DNA from: Rhodanobacter denitrificans | Lineage (GTDB): Bacteria; Pseudomonadota; Gammaproteobacteria; Xanthomonadales; Rhodanobacteraceae | Assembly: GCA_003241385.1 (NCBI GenBank) | Contig: QFPO01000008.1 | Location: 1 to 64,000, forward strand | DNA: 64,000 nt | Direction: 5' to 3' | Shown: positions 42,977-51,363 of the stretch, piece by piece | Position numbering within the stretch: the first letter of the stretch is position 1 | Layout of the letters: every line of letters starts with the position of its first letter | The notes under the pieces: model-generated | Databases searched by the model: none | What the model was told of the DNA's origin: nothing | The model's input: only the letters and a program-made list of their open reading frames with translations | Position numbers and translations under genes: made by a program

Positions 42977-43971
42977 ACGCACGACATGCACGCCTGCATC
43001 TGCTCGCCTGGTCGCTGGCGGCCTGCACGGCCGGCCTGTCCGGCGCGCAGGCCGCCGACGAAGCGGCCCACCGGCACGACGAGGCCGAGCCGCGCTCGCC
43101 GCGGCCATCGGCCGATCGGACAGCGAAGGACCACGGCTCGATGGATCACGGCTCGATGGACCATGGCTCGATGGACCATGGCTCGATGGACCATGGCTCG
43201 ATGGATCACGGGTCGATGGACCATGGCTCGACGAACCGCGCCGCCGACGCGGCCGGACCGGTCCTGCCGCCGATCACCGATGCCGACCGCGCGGCCGCGT
43301 TTCCGGACCTCGGCGGCATGCGCATGCAGGACCACATGGACGACGATCCGGTCCTGGCCTCGTTCGCGTTCGACCGGCTCGAATGGCAGGACGCGCCCGG
43401 CGATGCGGCCGCGTGGGAAACCAAGGCCTGGATCGGCCGCAGCTTCGACCGGCTCTGGCTGCGCAGCGAGGGCGAGCGCAGCGGCGGACGCCTCGAGCAC
43501 GCGCAGGCCGAGCTGCTGTGGGGCCACGCGTTCCATCCGTGGTGGGATCTGATGGTCGGCATCCGCCACGACTTCGCGCCGGGCGCGTCCAAGGACTGGC
43601 TCGCGATCGGCGTGCAGGGACTGGCGCCGTACAAGTTCGAGACCAAGGCCACCGCGTATCTGGCCGGCGACGGCCGGGTCGCGGCCTCGTTCGAGGCGGA
43701 GTACGAGCTGCTGCTGACGAACCGGCTGATCCTGCAGCCGCTGGTCGAGGCCACGCTGTACTCGCGCACCGACGCCGCGCGCGGGACCGGTGCGGGCCTG
43801 GACCGTCTCGAGGCCGGCCTGCGTCTGCGCTACGAGATCCGGCGCGAGTTCGCGCCGTACGTCGGCTGGGTCTGGCAGCGCCGCTACGGCGACGGTGCCG
43901 ATCTGGCGCGCGCGCACGGCGAGGCGGTCGAGGATGGACGCCTGGTCGCCGGCCTGCGCGTCTGGTTCTGA
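42973..43971 (+). CDS. copB: Outer-membrane copper resistance protein CopB
   Basis: The 332-aa protein has a signal peptide (LLAWSLAACTAGLSGAQAA) and then seven tandem copies of the pentapeptide DHGSM (residues 53-87), a candidate copper-binding spacer. The conserved CopB barrel part follows: MDDDPVLASFAFDRLEWQD, KAWIGRSFDRLWLRSEGER, AELLWGHAFHPWWDLMVGIR and the end LVAGLRVWF, with a C-terminal aromatic residue typical of outer-membrane beta-barrels. It is encoded with copA through a 4-base overlap. Confidence 0.94.
   Translation: MNARHARLHLLAWSLAACTAGLSGAQAADEAAHRHDEAEPRSPRPSADRTAKDHGSMDHGSMDHGSMDHGSMDHGSMDHGSMDHGSTNRAADAAGPVLPPITDADRAAAFPDLGGMRMQDHMDDDPVLASFAFDRLEWQDAPGDAAAWETKAWIGRSFDRLWLRSEGERSGGRLEHAQAELLWGHAFHPWWDLMVGIRHDFAPGASKDWLAIGVQGLAPYKFETKATAYLAGDGRVAASFEAEYELLLTNRLILQPLVEATLYSRTDAARGTGAGLDRLEAGLRLRYEIRREFAPYVGWVWQRRYGDGADLARAHGEAVEDGRLVAGLRVWF
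43129..43233 (+). repeat. Seven-unit 15-bp tandem repeat in copB
   Basis: Units of the type GACCATGGCTCGATG repeat seven times in frame, with differences only at a few third positions and one Met to Thr change in the last unit. Three adjacent units are identical, a sign of recent slippage or unequal exchange. Confidence 0.95.
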
Positions 43972-43977
43972 ACGTCG

Positions 43978-44002
43978 GCGGCGCGGCGCCCTGCCGCGCC
44001 GC
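43978..44002 (+). terminator. Hairpin between copB and merR promoter
   Basis: GCGGCGCGGC (43978-43987) pairs perfectly with GCCGCGCCGC (43993-44002) around a 5-nt loop, seven bases after the copB stop. It abuts the -35 element of the next promoter. It may end copLAB transcription. It lacks a T-run. Confidence 0.6.
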
Positions 44003-44034
44003 TTGACCCTGGTCACGCGTCCAGGGTCTAAGCT
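44003..44034 (+). promoter_or_regulatory. MerR-type promoter with overlong spacer and dyad
   Basis: TTGACC (44003-44008) and TAAGCT (44029-44034) are 20 bp apart, longer than the usual 17, and the spacer carries the dyad ACCCTGG-N8-CCAGGGT. This is the layout of promoters activated by MerR-family proteins, which untwist the spacer. The start codon of merR is only 6 bp after the -10, so the transcript may have no leader. Confidence 0.82.
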
Positions 44035-44040
44035 GGACGC

Positions 44041-44502
44041 ATGAACGCTCTCCCTCCCCGCTCGATGACGATCGGCGCCCTGGCGCGAGCCAGCGGCGTC
44101 GGCATCGACGCGATCCGCTTCTACGAGCGCCAGGGCCTGCTGCCGAAGCCGGCCCGGCGCGCCTCGGGCTATCGCGACTATCCGCCCGCCACCGTGCAGC
44201 GCCTGCGCTTCATCCGCCACGCCAAGGCGCTCGGCTTCAGCCTGGCCGAGATCGGCGATCTGCTGACGCTGTCGGCCGATCACGAGCGCGGTGTCGAAGG
44301 CATCCGCAGGCGTGCCGAAGAGCGGCTGGCCGCGCTCGAGCAGCGCATCGCCGAGCTCGAGCGCGTCCGCGACGGCCTGCGGACGCTGATCGACGCCTGC
44401 CCCGGCCACGGCGAGCCGGACCGCTGCCCGATCCTGCGCGCACTCGGCGACGAGCGCGACGAAGAGGCTCACGCCGCTGCGACCGCGACGGTGCACCGAT
44501 GA
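44041..44502 (+). CDS. MerR-family metal-responsive regulator (CueR-like)
   Basis: The 153-aa protein has the MerR HTH (MTIGALARASGVGIDAIRFY, ERQGLLPKPARRASGYRDYP), a dimerisation coiled coil (RRRAEERLAALEQRIAELER) and a C-terminal metal loop DACPGHGEPDRCPIL with two Cys, as in copper or other soft-metal sensors. It would bind the dyad in its own promoter and activate itself and the following ATPase gene, whose start overlaps its stop (ATGA). It probably senses Cu(I), judged by the neighbours. Confidence 0.9.
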   Translation: MNALPPRSMTIGALARASGVGIDAIRFYERQGLLPKPARRASGYRDYPPATVQRLRFIRHAKALGFSLAEIGDLLTLSADHERGVEGIRRRAEERLAALEQRIAELERVRDGLRTLIDACPGHGEPDRCPILRALGDERDEEAHAAATATVHR

Positions 44503-47075
44503 ACACGCCATCCTGCCATCACGGCCACGCCGATGCCGCGCCGGCCGCCGATCGCGATCCGGTCTGCGGCATGACGGTCGATCCGGCGACCACGCCGCAC
44601 CGCGCCCAACACGCCGGCCGCACCTGGCATTTCTGCTCGGCGCGCTGCCGCGAGCGTTTCGTCGCGGACCCTGACCGCTATGTCGCCGGCACGGCCGCGC
44701 CGGCAGCGCCGTCGTGCTGCCACGGCGACGCCGCGTCGGGCGCGGCGGCATCCGCGCCGGCCGCCGAACGCGATCCGGTCTGCGGCATGACGGTCGATCC
44801 GGCGACCACGTCGCACCGCGCCGAACACGCCGGCCGCACCTGGTATTTCTGCTCGGCGCGCTGCCGCGAGCGTTTCCTCGCCGATCCGCAGCATCATCTC
44901 GCTCCGGCGCCGCAGCCCGCCGCGTCGAAGGCCGACGCCGATGTGCTCTACACCTGCCCGATGCATCCGCAGATCCGCCAGCACGGGCCCGGCCACTGCC
45001 CGCTCTGCGGCATGGCGCTGGAGCCGCTGCTGCCGAGCGCCGAACAGGACGACGACGGTACGCTGGCCGCGCTCGGCCGGCGCCTGGCGATCTGCATCGC
45101 GCTGACGGTGCCGGTCGTCGTGGTCGCGATGGGCCCGCATCTGGCCGGCTGGCATCTGCCCGCGCCGTGGCAGCGCATCGCGGCCTGGCTCGAGGCCGTA
45201 CTGGCGACGATCGTCGTGATCTGGGGCGGCGCCGGCTTCTTCGTGCGCGGCTGGCGCTCGCTGCGGCCGTGGTCGCCGAACATGTACACGCTGATCGCGC
45301 TCGGCACCGGCGTCGCCTGGCTCTACAGCGCGATCGCGTTCGCCGCGCCGGACCTGTTTCCGGCAACGTTCCGCGACCGGCACGGCGCGGTCGCGGTCTA
45401 CTTCGAGGCCGCCGCGGTCATCGTGACCCTGGTGCTGCTCGGCGATCTGCTCGAACTGCGTGCGCGCCGCCGCACCGGCGCCGCGCTGAAGGCCCTGCTC
45501 GGCCTGGCGCCGAAACAGGCGCGCCGTGTCGGCGCGGACGGCGCCGAGACCGACGTGCCGCTCGAGACGGTCGCGGTCGGCGACGTGCTGCGGATCCGGC
45601 CCGGCGAGAAAGTGCCGGTCGACGGCCGCGTCGTCGACGGCGCCAGCCACCTCGACGAGTCGATGCTGACCGGCGAGCCGATGCCGGTCGCCAAGGCCGC
45701 CGGCGACCTCGTCACCGGCGGCACGCTCAACGGCGACGGCGCCCTGCTGATGCGCGCCGAGCGGGTCGGCGCCGACACGCTGCTGGCGCAGATCGTCGGC
45801 CTGGTCGCCGAGGCGCAGCGCTCGCGCGCGCCGCTGCAGCGCGTCGCCGATCGCGTCGCGGCCGTATTCGTGCCGGCGGTCATCGGCATCGCGCTGGCCG
45901 CGTTCGCGGGCTGGGCCTGGTTCGGTCCGGAACCGCGCCTGGCGCATGCGCTGATCGCCGCGGTATCGGTGCTGATCATCGCCTGCCCGTGCGCGCTCGG
46001 TCTGGCGACGCCGATCTCGATCATGGTCGCCAGCGGTCGCGGCGCGCAGAACGGTGTCCTGTTCCGCGACGCCGCCGCGATCGAGCAGCTGCGCCTGGTC
46101 GACACACTGGTCGTCGACAAGACCGGCACGCTGACCGAGGGTCGGCCGTCGCTGCGCACGATCGCAGCGCTGGACGGCCACGACGAGGCCGACGCGCTGG
46201 CGCTCGCGGCCGCGCTCGAACGCGCCAGCGAGCACCCGCTGGCGCGCGCGATCGTCGCCGCGGCCGACGTGCGCGGGCTCGACGTGCCGGCCGTGACCGG
46301 CTTCCTCGCGCGCAACGGCCTCGGCGTGGAAGGCAGCGTCGAGGGCCGGACGCTCGCGCTCGGCAACGCCGCGCTGATGCGCGAGCGCGGCATCGCATTG
46401 TCGGACGCGCACCGCGCACGTGCCGAGGCACTGCGCGCGGACGGCGCGACCGTGGTCTTCCTCGCCGTGGAAGGCCGTCCGGCCGCCCTGCTCGCGGTCG
46501 CCGACCGCATCAAGGCCTCGACACCGCAGGCCATCGCGCAACTGCACGCCGCCGGCCTGCGGATCGTCATGCTGACCGGCGACACCGCGACCAGCGCGCG
46601 CGCAGTCGCCGCGGCGCTCGGCATCGACGCCGTGCACGCCGACGTCTCGCCGGCCGGCAAGGCCGAGGTCATCGCGGCGCTCAAGCGCGAAGGCCGGCGC
46701 GTCGCGATGGCCGGCGACGGCATCAACGATGCGCCGGCGCTGGCCGCGGCCGACATCGGCATCGCGATGGGCGACGGCACCGACGTCGCGATCGAAAGCG
46801 CCCAGGTGACCCTGGTCAAGGGTGATCTGGCCGGCATCGTGCGTGCCCGCGCGCTGTCGCAGGCGACCGTGCGCAACATCCGCCAGAACCTCGCGTTCGC
46901 GTTCGGCTACAACGCGCTCGGCGTGCCGATCGCGGCCGGTGCGCTGTACCCGCTGACCGGCCTGGTGCTCTCGCCGATGATCGCGGCGCTGGCGATGAGC
47001 CTGTCGTCGGTGTCGGTGGTCGCGAACGCGCTGCGCCTGCGCACGCGGCCGCTGGGCGACGCGCGGCGGCCATGA
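44499..47075 (+). CDS. Cu(I)-type P1B ATPase with two YHS domains
   Basis: The 858-aa pump exports copper from the cytoplasm. Instead of the usual HMA domains, the N-terminus has two near-identical YHS domains (residues 19-61 and 91-133, each with PVCGMTVDPAT and FCSARCRERF) and a heavy-metal binding domain (YTCPMHPQI, HCPLCGMALEPL; 151-177). The core shows MLTGEPMPV, the transport motif CPCALGLATP (about 497), phosphorylation site DKTGTLTEG, SEHPLARAI and GDGINDAPAL. It is translationally coupled to the MerR gene. Confidence 0.95.
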   Translation: MNTPSCHHGHADAAPAADRDPVCGMTVDPATTPHRAQHAGRTWHFCSARCRERFVADPDRYVAGTAAPAAPSCCHGDAASGAAASAPAAERDPVCGMTVDPATTSHRAEHAGRTWYFCSARCRERFLADPQHHLAPAPQPAASKADADVLYTCPMHPQIRQHGPGHCPLCGMALEPLLPSAEQDDDGTLAALGRRLAICIALTVPVVVVAMGPHLAGWHLPAPWQRIAAWLEAVLATIVVIWGGAGFFVRGWRSLRPWSPNMYTLIALGTGVAWLYSAIAFAAPDLFPATFRDRHGAVAVYFEAAAVIVTLVLLGDLLELRARRRTGAALKALLGLAPKQARRVGADGAETDVPLETVAVGDVLRIRPGEKVPVDGRVVDGASHLDESMLTGEPMPVAKAAGDLVTGGTLNGDGALLMRAERVGADTLLAQIVGLVAEAQRSRAPLQRVADRVAAVFVPAVIGIALAAFAGWAWFGPEPRLAHALIAAVSVLIIACPCALGLATPISIMVASGRGAQNGVLFRDAAAIEQLRLVDTLVVDKTGTLTEGRPSLRTIAALDGHDEADALALAAALERASEHPLARAIVAAADVRGLDVPAVTGFLARNGLGVEGSVEGRTLALGNAALMRERGIALSDAHRARAEALRADGATVVFLAVEGRPAALLAVADRIKASTPQAIAQLHAAGLRIVMLTGDTATSARAVAAALGIDAVHADVSPAGKAEVIAALKREGRRVAMAGDGINDAPALAAADIGIAMGDGTDVAIESAQVTLVKGDLAGIVRARALSQATVRNIRQNLAFAFGYNALGVPIAAGALYPLTGLVLSPMIAALAMSLSSVSVVANALRLRTRPLGDARRP

Positions 47076-47173
47076 CAGCCGTCATCCGCGATCGCTGACG
47101 GCCGGGGCTACCGCCGGCGGCCGCGGATCGGGATCATCGGTCCCGCACCCTGACGGTGCCGGAGGATCTGACG

Positions 47174-47350
47174 ATGATCGACGCTTCGCCCCTGTCGCCC
47201 TCGACCCGCGCGATGCTCACCAAATGGATGCCGGTCCTGATCGCGATCGGCCTGGCCTGGCTGATCGCGCGCGGCATCCGCAAGCTGTTCTGGACCGGCT
47301 TCGGCCTGTTCTGCGCGTTCTGGTGGGCCGCTCCGTGGCTGCTGCGCTGA
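47174..47350 (+). CDS. Small hydrophobic protein
   Basis: The 58-aa protein MIDASPLSPSTRAMLTKWMP continues VLIAIGLAWLIARGIRKLFW and then GFGLFCAFWWAAPWLLR, giving two membrane helices with a positive Arg/Lys loop between. GGAGG lies eight bases before the ATG at 47174, supporting translation. No family is assigned. It follows the copper ATPase by about 100 bp and could be a membrane accessory. It is convergent with moeB, with only 7 bp between them. Confidence 0.65.
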   Translation: MIDASPLSPSTRAMLTKWMPVLIAIGLAWLIARGIRKLFWTGFGLFCAFWWAAPWLLR

Positions 47351-47357
47351 GGCGGGC

Positions 47358-48509
47358 TCAGCCGGCCGACGCGCACAGCCGTGCGAGATCGGCATAGCCG
47401 TCGAACACGGCAGCCGGCCCGCAGCCCGGGCAGGCCGGGTCGCGCGGCAGGGCCAGTTCGCGGAACGACGCGGCCAGCGCGTCGTAGCACAGCAGGCGGC
47501 CGGTCAGCGGCCGGCCGATGCCGAGCACGAGCTTGATCGCCTCGGTCGCCTGCAGCAGGCCGATCGTGCCGGGCAATACGCCGAGCACGCCGGCCTCGCT
47601 GCAGTTGGGCGCCTCGGCCGTCGACGGCGGCTCCGGGAACAGGCAGCGGTAGCACGGCGAGGCGGCGTCGCGCGGATCGAACACGCTGACCTGCCCGCTG
47701 AAGCGGTGCACCGCGCCGTAGACCAGCGGAATGCCGAGCCGGCGCGTCGCCGCGTCGAGCAGGTAGCGCGTCGGGAAGTTGTCGGCGCCGTCGATCACGA
47801 CGTCGTAGCCGGCGATCGCCGCCTCGACGTTGGCGGCGAGCAGCCGTTCCTCGCGAACGCCGATCTCGATGCCGGGATTCAGAGCCGACAGCGCGATCCG
47901 CGCCGATTCGGTCTTGGCCATGCCGATGCGTGCGTCGGCGTGCAGCACCTGCCGCTGCAGGTTCGAGCGTTCGACGCGATCGTCGTCGATCAGGGTCAGA
48001 TGGCCGACGCCGGCCGCGGCCAGGTACAGCGCGGCCGGCGAGCCGAGACCGCCGGCGCCGATCAAGGCGATCCGCGCCCGCAGCAGCCGCGCCTGGCCGG
48101 CGATGCCGACCTCGGGCAGCACCAGATGCCGCGCATAGCGTTCGCCCGCATCGGCGCCGAGCGCACCGGCCGCCTCGGGCAGTCCCTCGGCGCGCCAGCG
48201 CGCGAAGCCGCCGGCGACCGAGCGCACGTCGCGGTAGCCGAGCGCGAGCAGCGTCTGGCGCGCGAGCAGCGAGCGGCGACCGCTCGCGCACAGCGTCAGG
48301 ATCGGCCGGTCGCGATCCGGCTGCAGCGCCGGGAAACGTTCCTCGATCGCGCCGCGCGCCAGTCCGAGCGCATCGGCGGGGCCTCCGCCCGCACGCTCGT
48401 CGTCCTCGCGCACGTCGAGCAGCAGCGCGCCGCCGAGCTGCGCGCGATGCGCCGATCGCGGATCGATCTCGGCGTCCGGCGCGAGCGCCGCGGAAGCTTC
48501 GGTCGACAC
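47358..48509 (-). CDS. moeB: Rhodanese-MoeB/ThiF adenylyltransferase fusion
   Basis: The 383-aa protein combines an N-terminal rhodanese domain (LLLDVREDDERAGG, PILTLCASGRRS with the active Cys) and an E1-like domain (ARHLVLPEVGIAGQARLLRA, LIGAGGLGSPAALYLAAAGV, NLQRQVLHADARIGMAKTES). Zinc is held by CYRCLF and CPGCG. MoeB adenylates the C-terminus of MoaD for molybdopterin synthesis. ThiF/ThiS-type use is also possible. Here the rhodanese is N-terminal. MobA and MoeA upstream favour the molybdenum role. Confidence 0.88.
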   Translation of the reverse strand: MSTEASAALAPDAEIDPRSAHRAQLGGALLLDVREDDERAGGGPADALGLARGAIEERFPALQPDRDRPILTLCASGRRSLLARQTLLALGYRDVRSVAGGFARWRAEGLPEAAGALGADAGERYARHLVLPEVGIAGQARLLRARIALIGAGGLGSPAALYLAAAGVGHLTLIDDDRVERSNLQRQVLHADARIGMAKTESARIALSALNPGIEIGVREERLLAANVEAAIAGYDVVIDGADNFPTRYLLDAATRRLGIPLVYGAVHRFSGQVSVFDPRDAASPCYRCLFPEPPSTAEAPNCSEAGVLGVLPGTIGLLQATEAIKLVLGIGRPLTGRLLCYDALAASFRELALPRDPACPGCGPAAVFDGYADLARLCASAG

Positions 48510-48521
48510 GGCCGCGATCCG

Positions 48522-49520
48522 TCAGCCCGAGCCGAGCGAGGCCGCGCTGCGGCCGCTGCGCTGCTCGACCAGGGCCAGATTGGCCGCGATCGCCGGCTGA
48601 TCGGGCGCGAGCCGGGTCGCGTAGCTCAGCACGTCGAGCGCGGCGTCGATGCGGCCGTCGTGGAAGCAGGCCATGCCGTAGAGATTGAGCGCGTTCAGAT
48701 CGTTGGGGCGCTGCACCAGGACGCGCTCCAGGCACTGGATCGCGAGCTTCAGATCGCCTTGCTTGAGATGATGCTGGGCGAGGTAGATCAGCGCCTCGGG
48801 CTCGGACTTCCACTGCTCGAACGCCTTGGCCCACTTCTCGCGCATGCGCCGGTAGTACGCCTCGCGCTGCGGCTCGTTGGAATTGGGCCCGTAGCCGCAG
48901 CCCGAATCGCCGATCGCGCCGTTCCAGATGCAGGTGGCGGCCTGCACCCACTGGAAGCGCGTGCGCGTGGCGCAGTTGATGAAGAAGTCGTGGTCCTCGT
49001 AGACCGGGAAGCTCGGGTCGAAGCGCGCGCCTTCGTCGACCAGGCTGCGGTGGAACAGCGTCGCGACCGGCTGGCTGCGGTTCTGGTTGTACAACTGCAT
49101 GTGATAGCCGGCGCGGCCGCTGTAGCCGATCAGCGATCCGTCGACGTCGTGCACGCGCGCACTGGCGTACAGCAGCCGCACACCTTCGCCGCGCGGCGCC
49201 TCGAACAGCGTGCGCACGTGCTCGGGCAGCAGCTCGTCGTCGTCGTCGAGGAAGTTCAGCCATTCGCCGCGGGCCGCGTCGAGACAGGCATTGGCGGCCT
49301 CGGGCCGCGTCAGCCGGCGATCGGGGTCGGGCCGGATCAGACGCAGCGGCCGCCCGTCGATCTGCTCGGGCAGGTCGCGGTGCGCCGCGCCGCAGGCCGC
49401 CACGACGACGATCTCGATCGCCGGCCAGGTCTGCGCGGCCGCCGAGGCCAGCGCGCGGTCGAGCGTCGGCCGGTCCATGCTGCGGATCAGGATCGATACC
49501 AGGGGCGTGTCGTCGGTCAT
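48522..49520 (-). CDS. Family 2 glycosyltransferase with TPR tail
   Basis: The 332-aa protein begins PLVSILIRSMDRPTLDRALA, a GT-A fold start, with the metal-binding motif LNFLDDDDELLPEH. FDPSFPVYEDHDFFINCATR fits the acceptor side. About residue 250 onward are TPR-like helices (ALIYLAQHHLKQGDLKLAIQ, ALNLYGMACFHDGRIDAAL). It probably transfers a sugar to a protein or glycan in the cytosol. The start at 49520 overlaps the moeA stop (ATGA), so it is co-transcribed with Moco genes, which is unexpected. Confidence 0.85.
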   Translation of the reverse strand: MTDDTPLVSILIRSMDRPTLDRALASAAAQTWPAIEIVVVAACGAAHRDLPEQIDGRPLRLIRPDPDRRLTRPEAANACLDAARGEWLNFLDDDDELLPEHVRTLFEAPRGEGVRLLYASARVHDVDGSLIGYSGRAGYHMQLYNQNRSQPVATLFHRSLVDEGARFDPSFPVYEDHDFFINCATRTRFQWVQAATCIWNGAIGDSGCGYGPNSNEPQREAYYRRMREKWAKAFEQWKSEPEALIYLAQHHLKQGDLKLAIQCLERVLVQRPNDLNALNLYGMACFHDGRIDAALDVLSYATRLAPDQPAIAANLALVEQRSGRSAASLGSG

Positions 49521-50779
49521 CGGGAGAGCGTTCCGGAAAGGGCGAAGATCATCGCCGGCACGACGGCGCCGGCGGGCAGTTCGGTCTGGTCGGCCTCCAC
49601 GCGCACCAGCGCGTTGGCCTCGGCGACGCCGCGCAGCATGCCCGAGCCCTGCCGGTCGAGCAGGTCGGCCTGCAGCGTGCCGTCGACGCCGGCGCGGACG
49701 TGGGCGCGCAGGAATTCGGTGCGGTCGTGGCGCTTGCGCAGCGGCGCCGTCAGGCGCGCGCTCAGCCACGGCGCGGCCGTCGTCGCGCAGCCCTGCAGCG
49801 CTTCGAGATACGGCAGCACGAGCACCAGGAAGGTCGCCACGGTCGAGACCGGATTGCCGGGCAGCGCGCACAGGCGCGCGTCGCCGATACGGCCGGTCAG
49901 GAACGGCATGCCGGGCTTCATGCGCACCTTCCAGAAATCGATCGTGCCGATCTCGGCGAGCAGGCCCGGCAGCAGGTCGGCCTCGCCGGCCGAGACGCCG
50001 CCGCAGCTGACGACCAGGTCGGCCTCGCCGGCCGCCTGCAGCAGCGCGGCCCGGATCGTGTCGGCCTCGTCGGGCAGGTGCCGGTGCGAGAGCAGCGCGG
50101 CGCCGGCCTCGCGGACCAGGGCACCGACGCTGAAGGCATTGCTGTTGTGGATCTGCGCCGGCGAGGTCGCCTCGCCCGGCATCACGACCTCGTCGCCGGT
50201 CGTCAGCAGCACCACGCGCGGCCGCCGCACGACGCCGATCCGGGCATGGCCGAGCGAGGCGCAGACGCCGAGCTGGGCGGGGCCCAGACGCTGGCCGCGA
50301 CGCAGCGCGGTCTCGCCGGGACGGAAGTCCTCGCCGGCCGGACGCACGTTGGCGCCGGGCCGTTCGCCGGCACCGATGATCGCGACGTCGCCGTCGACGC
50401 GGACGTGCTCCTGGATCACCACGGTATCGGCGCCGTCCGGCAGCGGCGCGCCGGTCATCAGACGCAGGCATTCGCCGGGCCCGATCGCGAACGCGCCCGC
50501 GCCGCCGGCCAGATGCGTGCCGACGATGCGCAGCCGGCGCTCGCCGGCCGCCGGCAGATCCGCGCCGCGCAGCGCGAAGCCGTCCATCGCCGAGTTCGCG
50601 AACGGCGGCACCGCACGCTCGACCACGATGTCCTCGGCGAGCACACGGCCGAGCGCCTCCTCGAGCGCGACCGTCTCGACACCGAACGTCTGCGCGCGGC
50701 CGGCCTCGGCGAGGAAGGTGCAGGCGGCCTCGACGCTCCAGCGGCTCGGGCAGTCAGGCGTGCGGGGCGAGGCGTTCAC
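49517..50779 (-). CDS. moeA: Molybdopterin molybdenumtransferase
   Basis: The 420-aa enzyme inserts molybdate into adenylated molybdopterin. Family words include VPPFANSAMDGFALRG, RLMTGAPLPDGADTVVIQEH, RPAGEDFRPGETALRRGQRL, LLTTGDEVVMPGE, SCGGVSAGEADLLPG and ALPGNPVSTVATF. The GTG at 50779 overlaps the 3' end of mobA by 26 bp and gives a sensible N-terminus. The longer frame upstream reads through mobA and is spurious. Confidence 0.92.
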   Translation of the reverse strand: MNASPRTPDCPSRWSVEAACTFLAEAGRAQTFGVETVALEEALGRVLAEDIVVERAVPPFANSAMDGFALRGADLPAAGERRLRIVGTHLAGGAGAFAIGPGECLRLMTGAPLPDGADTVVIQEHVRVDGDVAIIGAGERPGANVRPAGEDFRPGETALRRGQRLGPAQLGVCASLGHARIGVVRRPRVVLLTTGDEVVMPGEATSPAQIHNSNAFSVGALVREAGAALLSHRHLPDEADTIRAALLQAAGEADLVVSCGGVSAGEADLLPGLLAEIGTIDFWKVRMKPGMPFLTGRIGDARLCALPGNPVSTVATFLVLVLPYLEALQGCATTAAPWLSARLTAPLRKRHDRTEFLRAHVRAGVDGTLQADLLDRQGSGMLRGVAEANALVRVEADQTELPAGAVVPAMIFALSGTLSR

Positions 50780-51359
50780 GGAAGGCGGCGAAGTCCGACG
50801 GCGTATTGAGGTTGTCGAAGTGTACGCGGCGATCGGCGAAATCAACCTCGACCGCGCCGACGGCGTCCTGCCAGGCGTATACGCCGGTCTGCTCGGCCGC
50901 CGCGGCGGCGGCCGAGGCGGCGAGCTCACGCGCATACAGCGCGAACAGCGGCTGGCGGCGTTCGCCGTCGTGGGCGACCCGGATCGCCGCGTCGGGCGGT
51001 CCGGCCAGCAGGCGCACGGCGAGATCGGGCGGCGGCAGCGGACAGTCGACCGGCACGCTGAGGAGCCAGTCGGTGCGGCAGGCCGCCAGCGCCGCGGCGA
51101 TGCCGGCGAGCGGGCCGCGATGGCCCGGCAGCGCGTCGTGGATCGTCGGTCCGTGCAGCGCATAGGCGTCGAGATGGCGATTGGCGACGATCAGCAGCGG
51201 CGGCGCGGGATCCGCCGGCGCCGCGCGCAGGCCGGCTGCGGCGAGCACCCACTCGACCAGCGGCCGTCCGTCGAGCCGCATCAGGCCCTTGTCGCGGCCG
51301 TCCAGACGCGTGGCCGCACCGCCGGCGAGCACCGCGACCGTGTACGCCGCGCCGGTCAC
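50754..51359 (-). CDS. mobA: Molybdenum cofactor guanylyltransferase
   Basis: The 201-aa protein adds GMP to Mo-molybdopterin. VAVLAGGAATRLDGRDKGLM is the nucleotide-binding loop (a GGxSxRxGxxK variant with A-T in place of S), followed by LVANRHLDAYA-type positions and PLAGIAAALAA, VPVDCPLPPPDL. It is the first gene of the Moco cluster and sits 4 bp after der, so it may be transcribed from the der promoter. Confidence 0.9.
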   Translation of the reverse strand: MTGAAYTVAVLAGGAATRLDGRDKGLMRLDGRPLVEWVLAAAGLRAAPADPAPPLLIVANRHLDAYALHGPTIHDALPGHRGPLAGIAAALAACRTDWLLSVPVDCPLPPPDLAVRLLAGPPDAAIRVAHDGERRQPLFALYARELAASAAAAAAEQTGVYAWQDAVGAVEVDFADRRVHFDNLNTPSDFAAFRERLAPHA

Positions 51360-51363
51360 GGCA

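Noticed and set aside
43129..43233. CRISPR-like array
   Set aside because: The repeats are contiguous 15-bp units in frame inside copB with no spacers.
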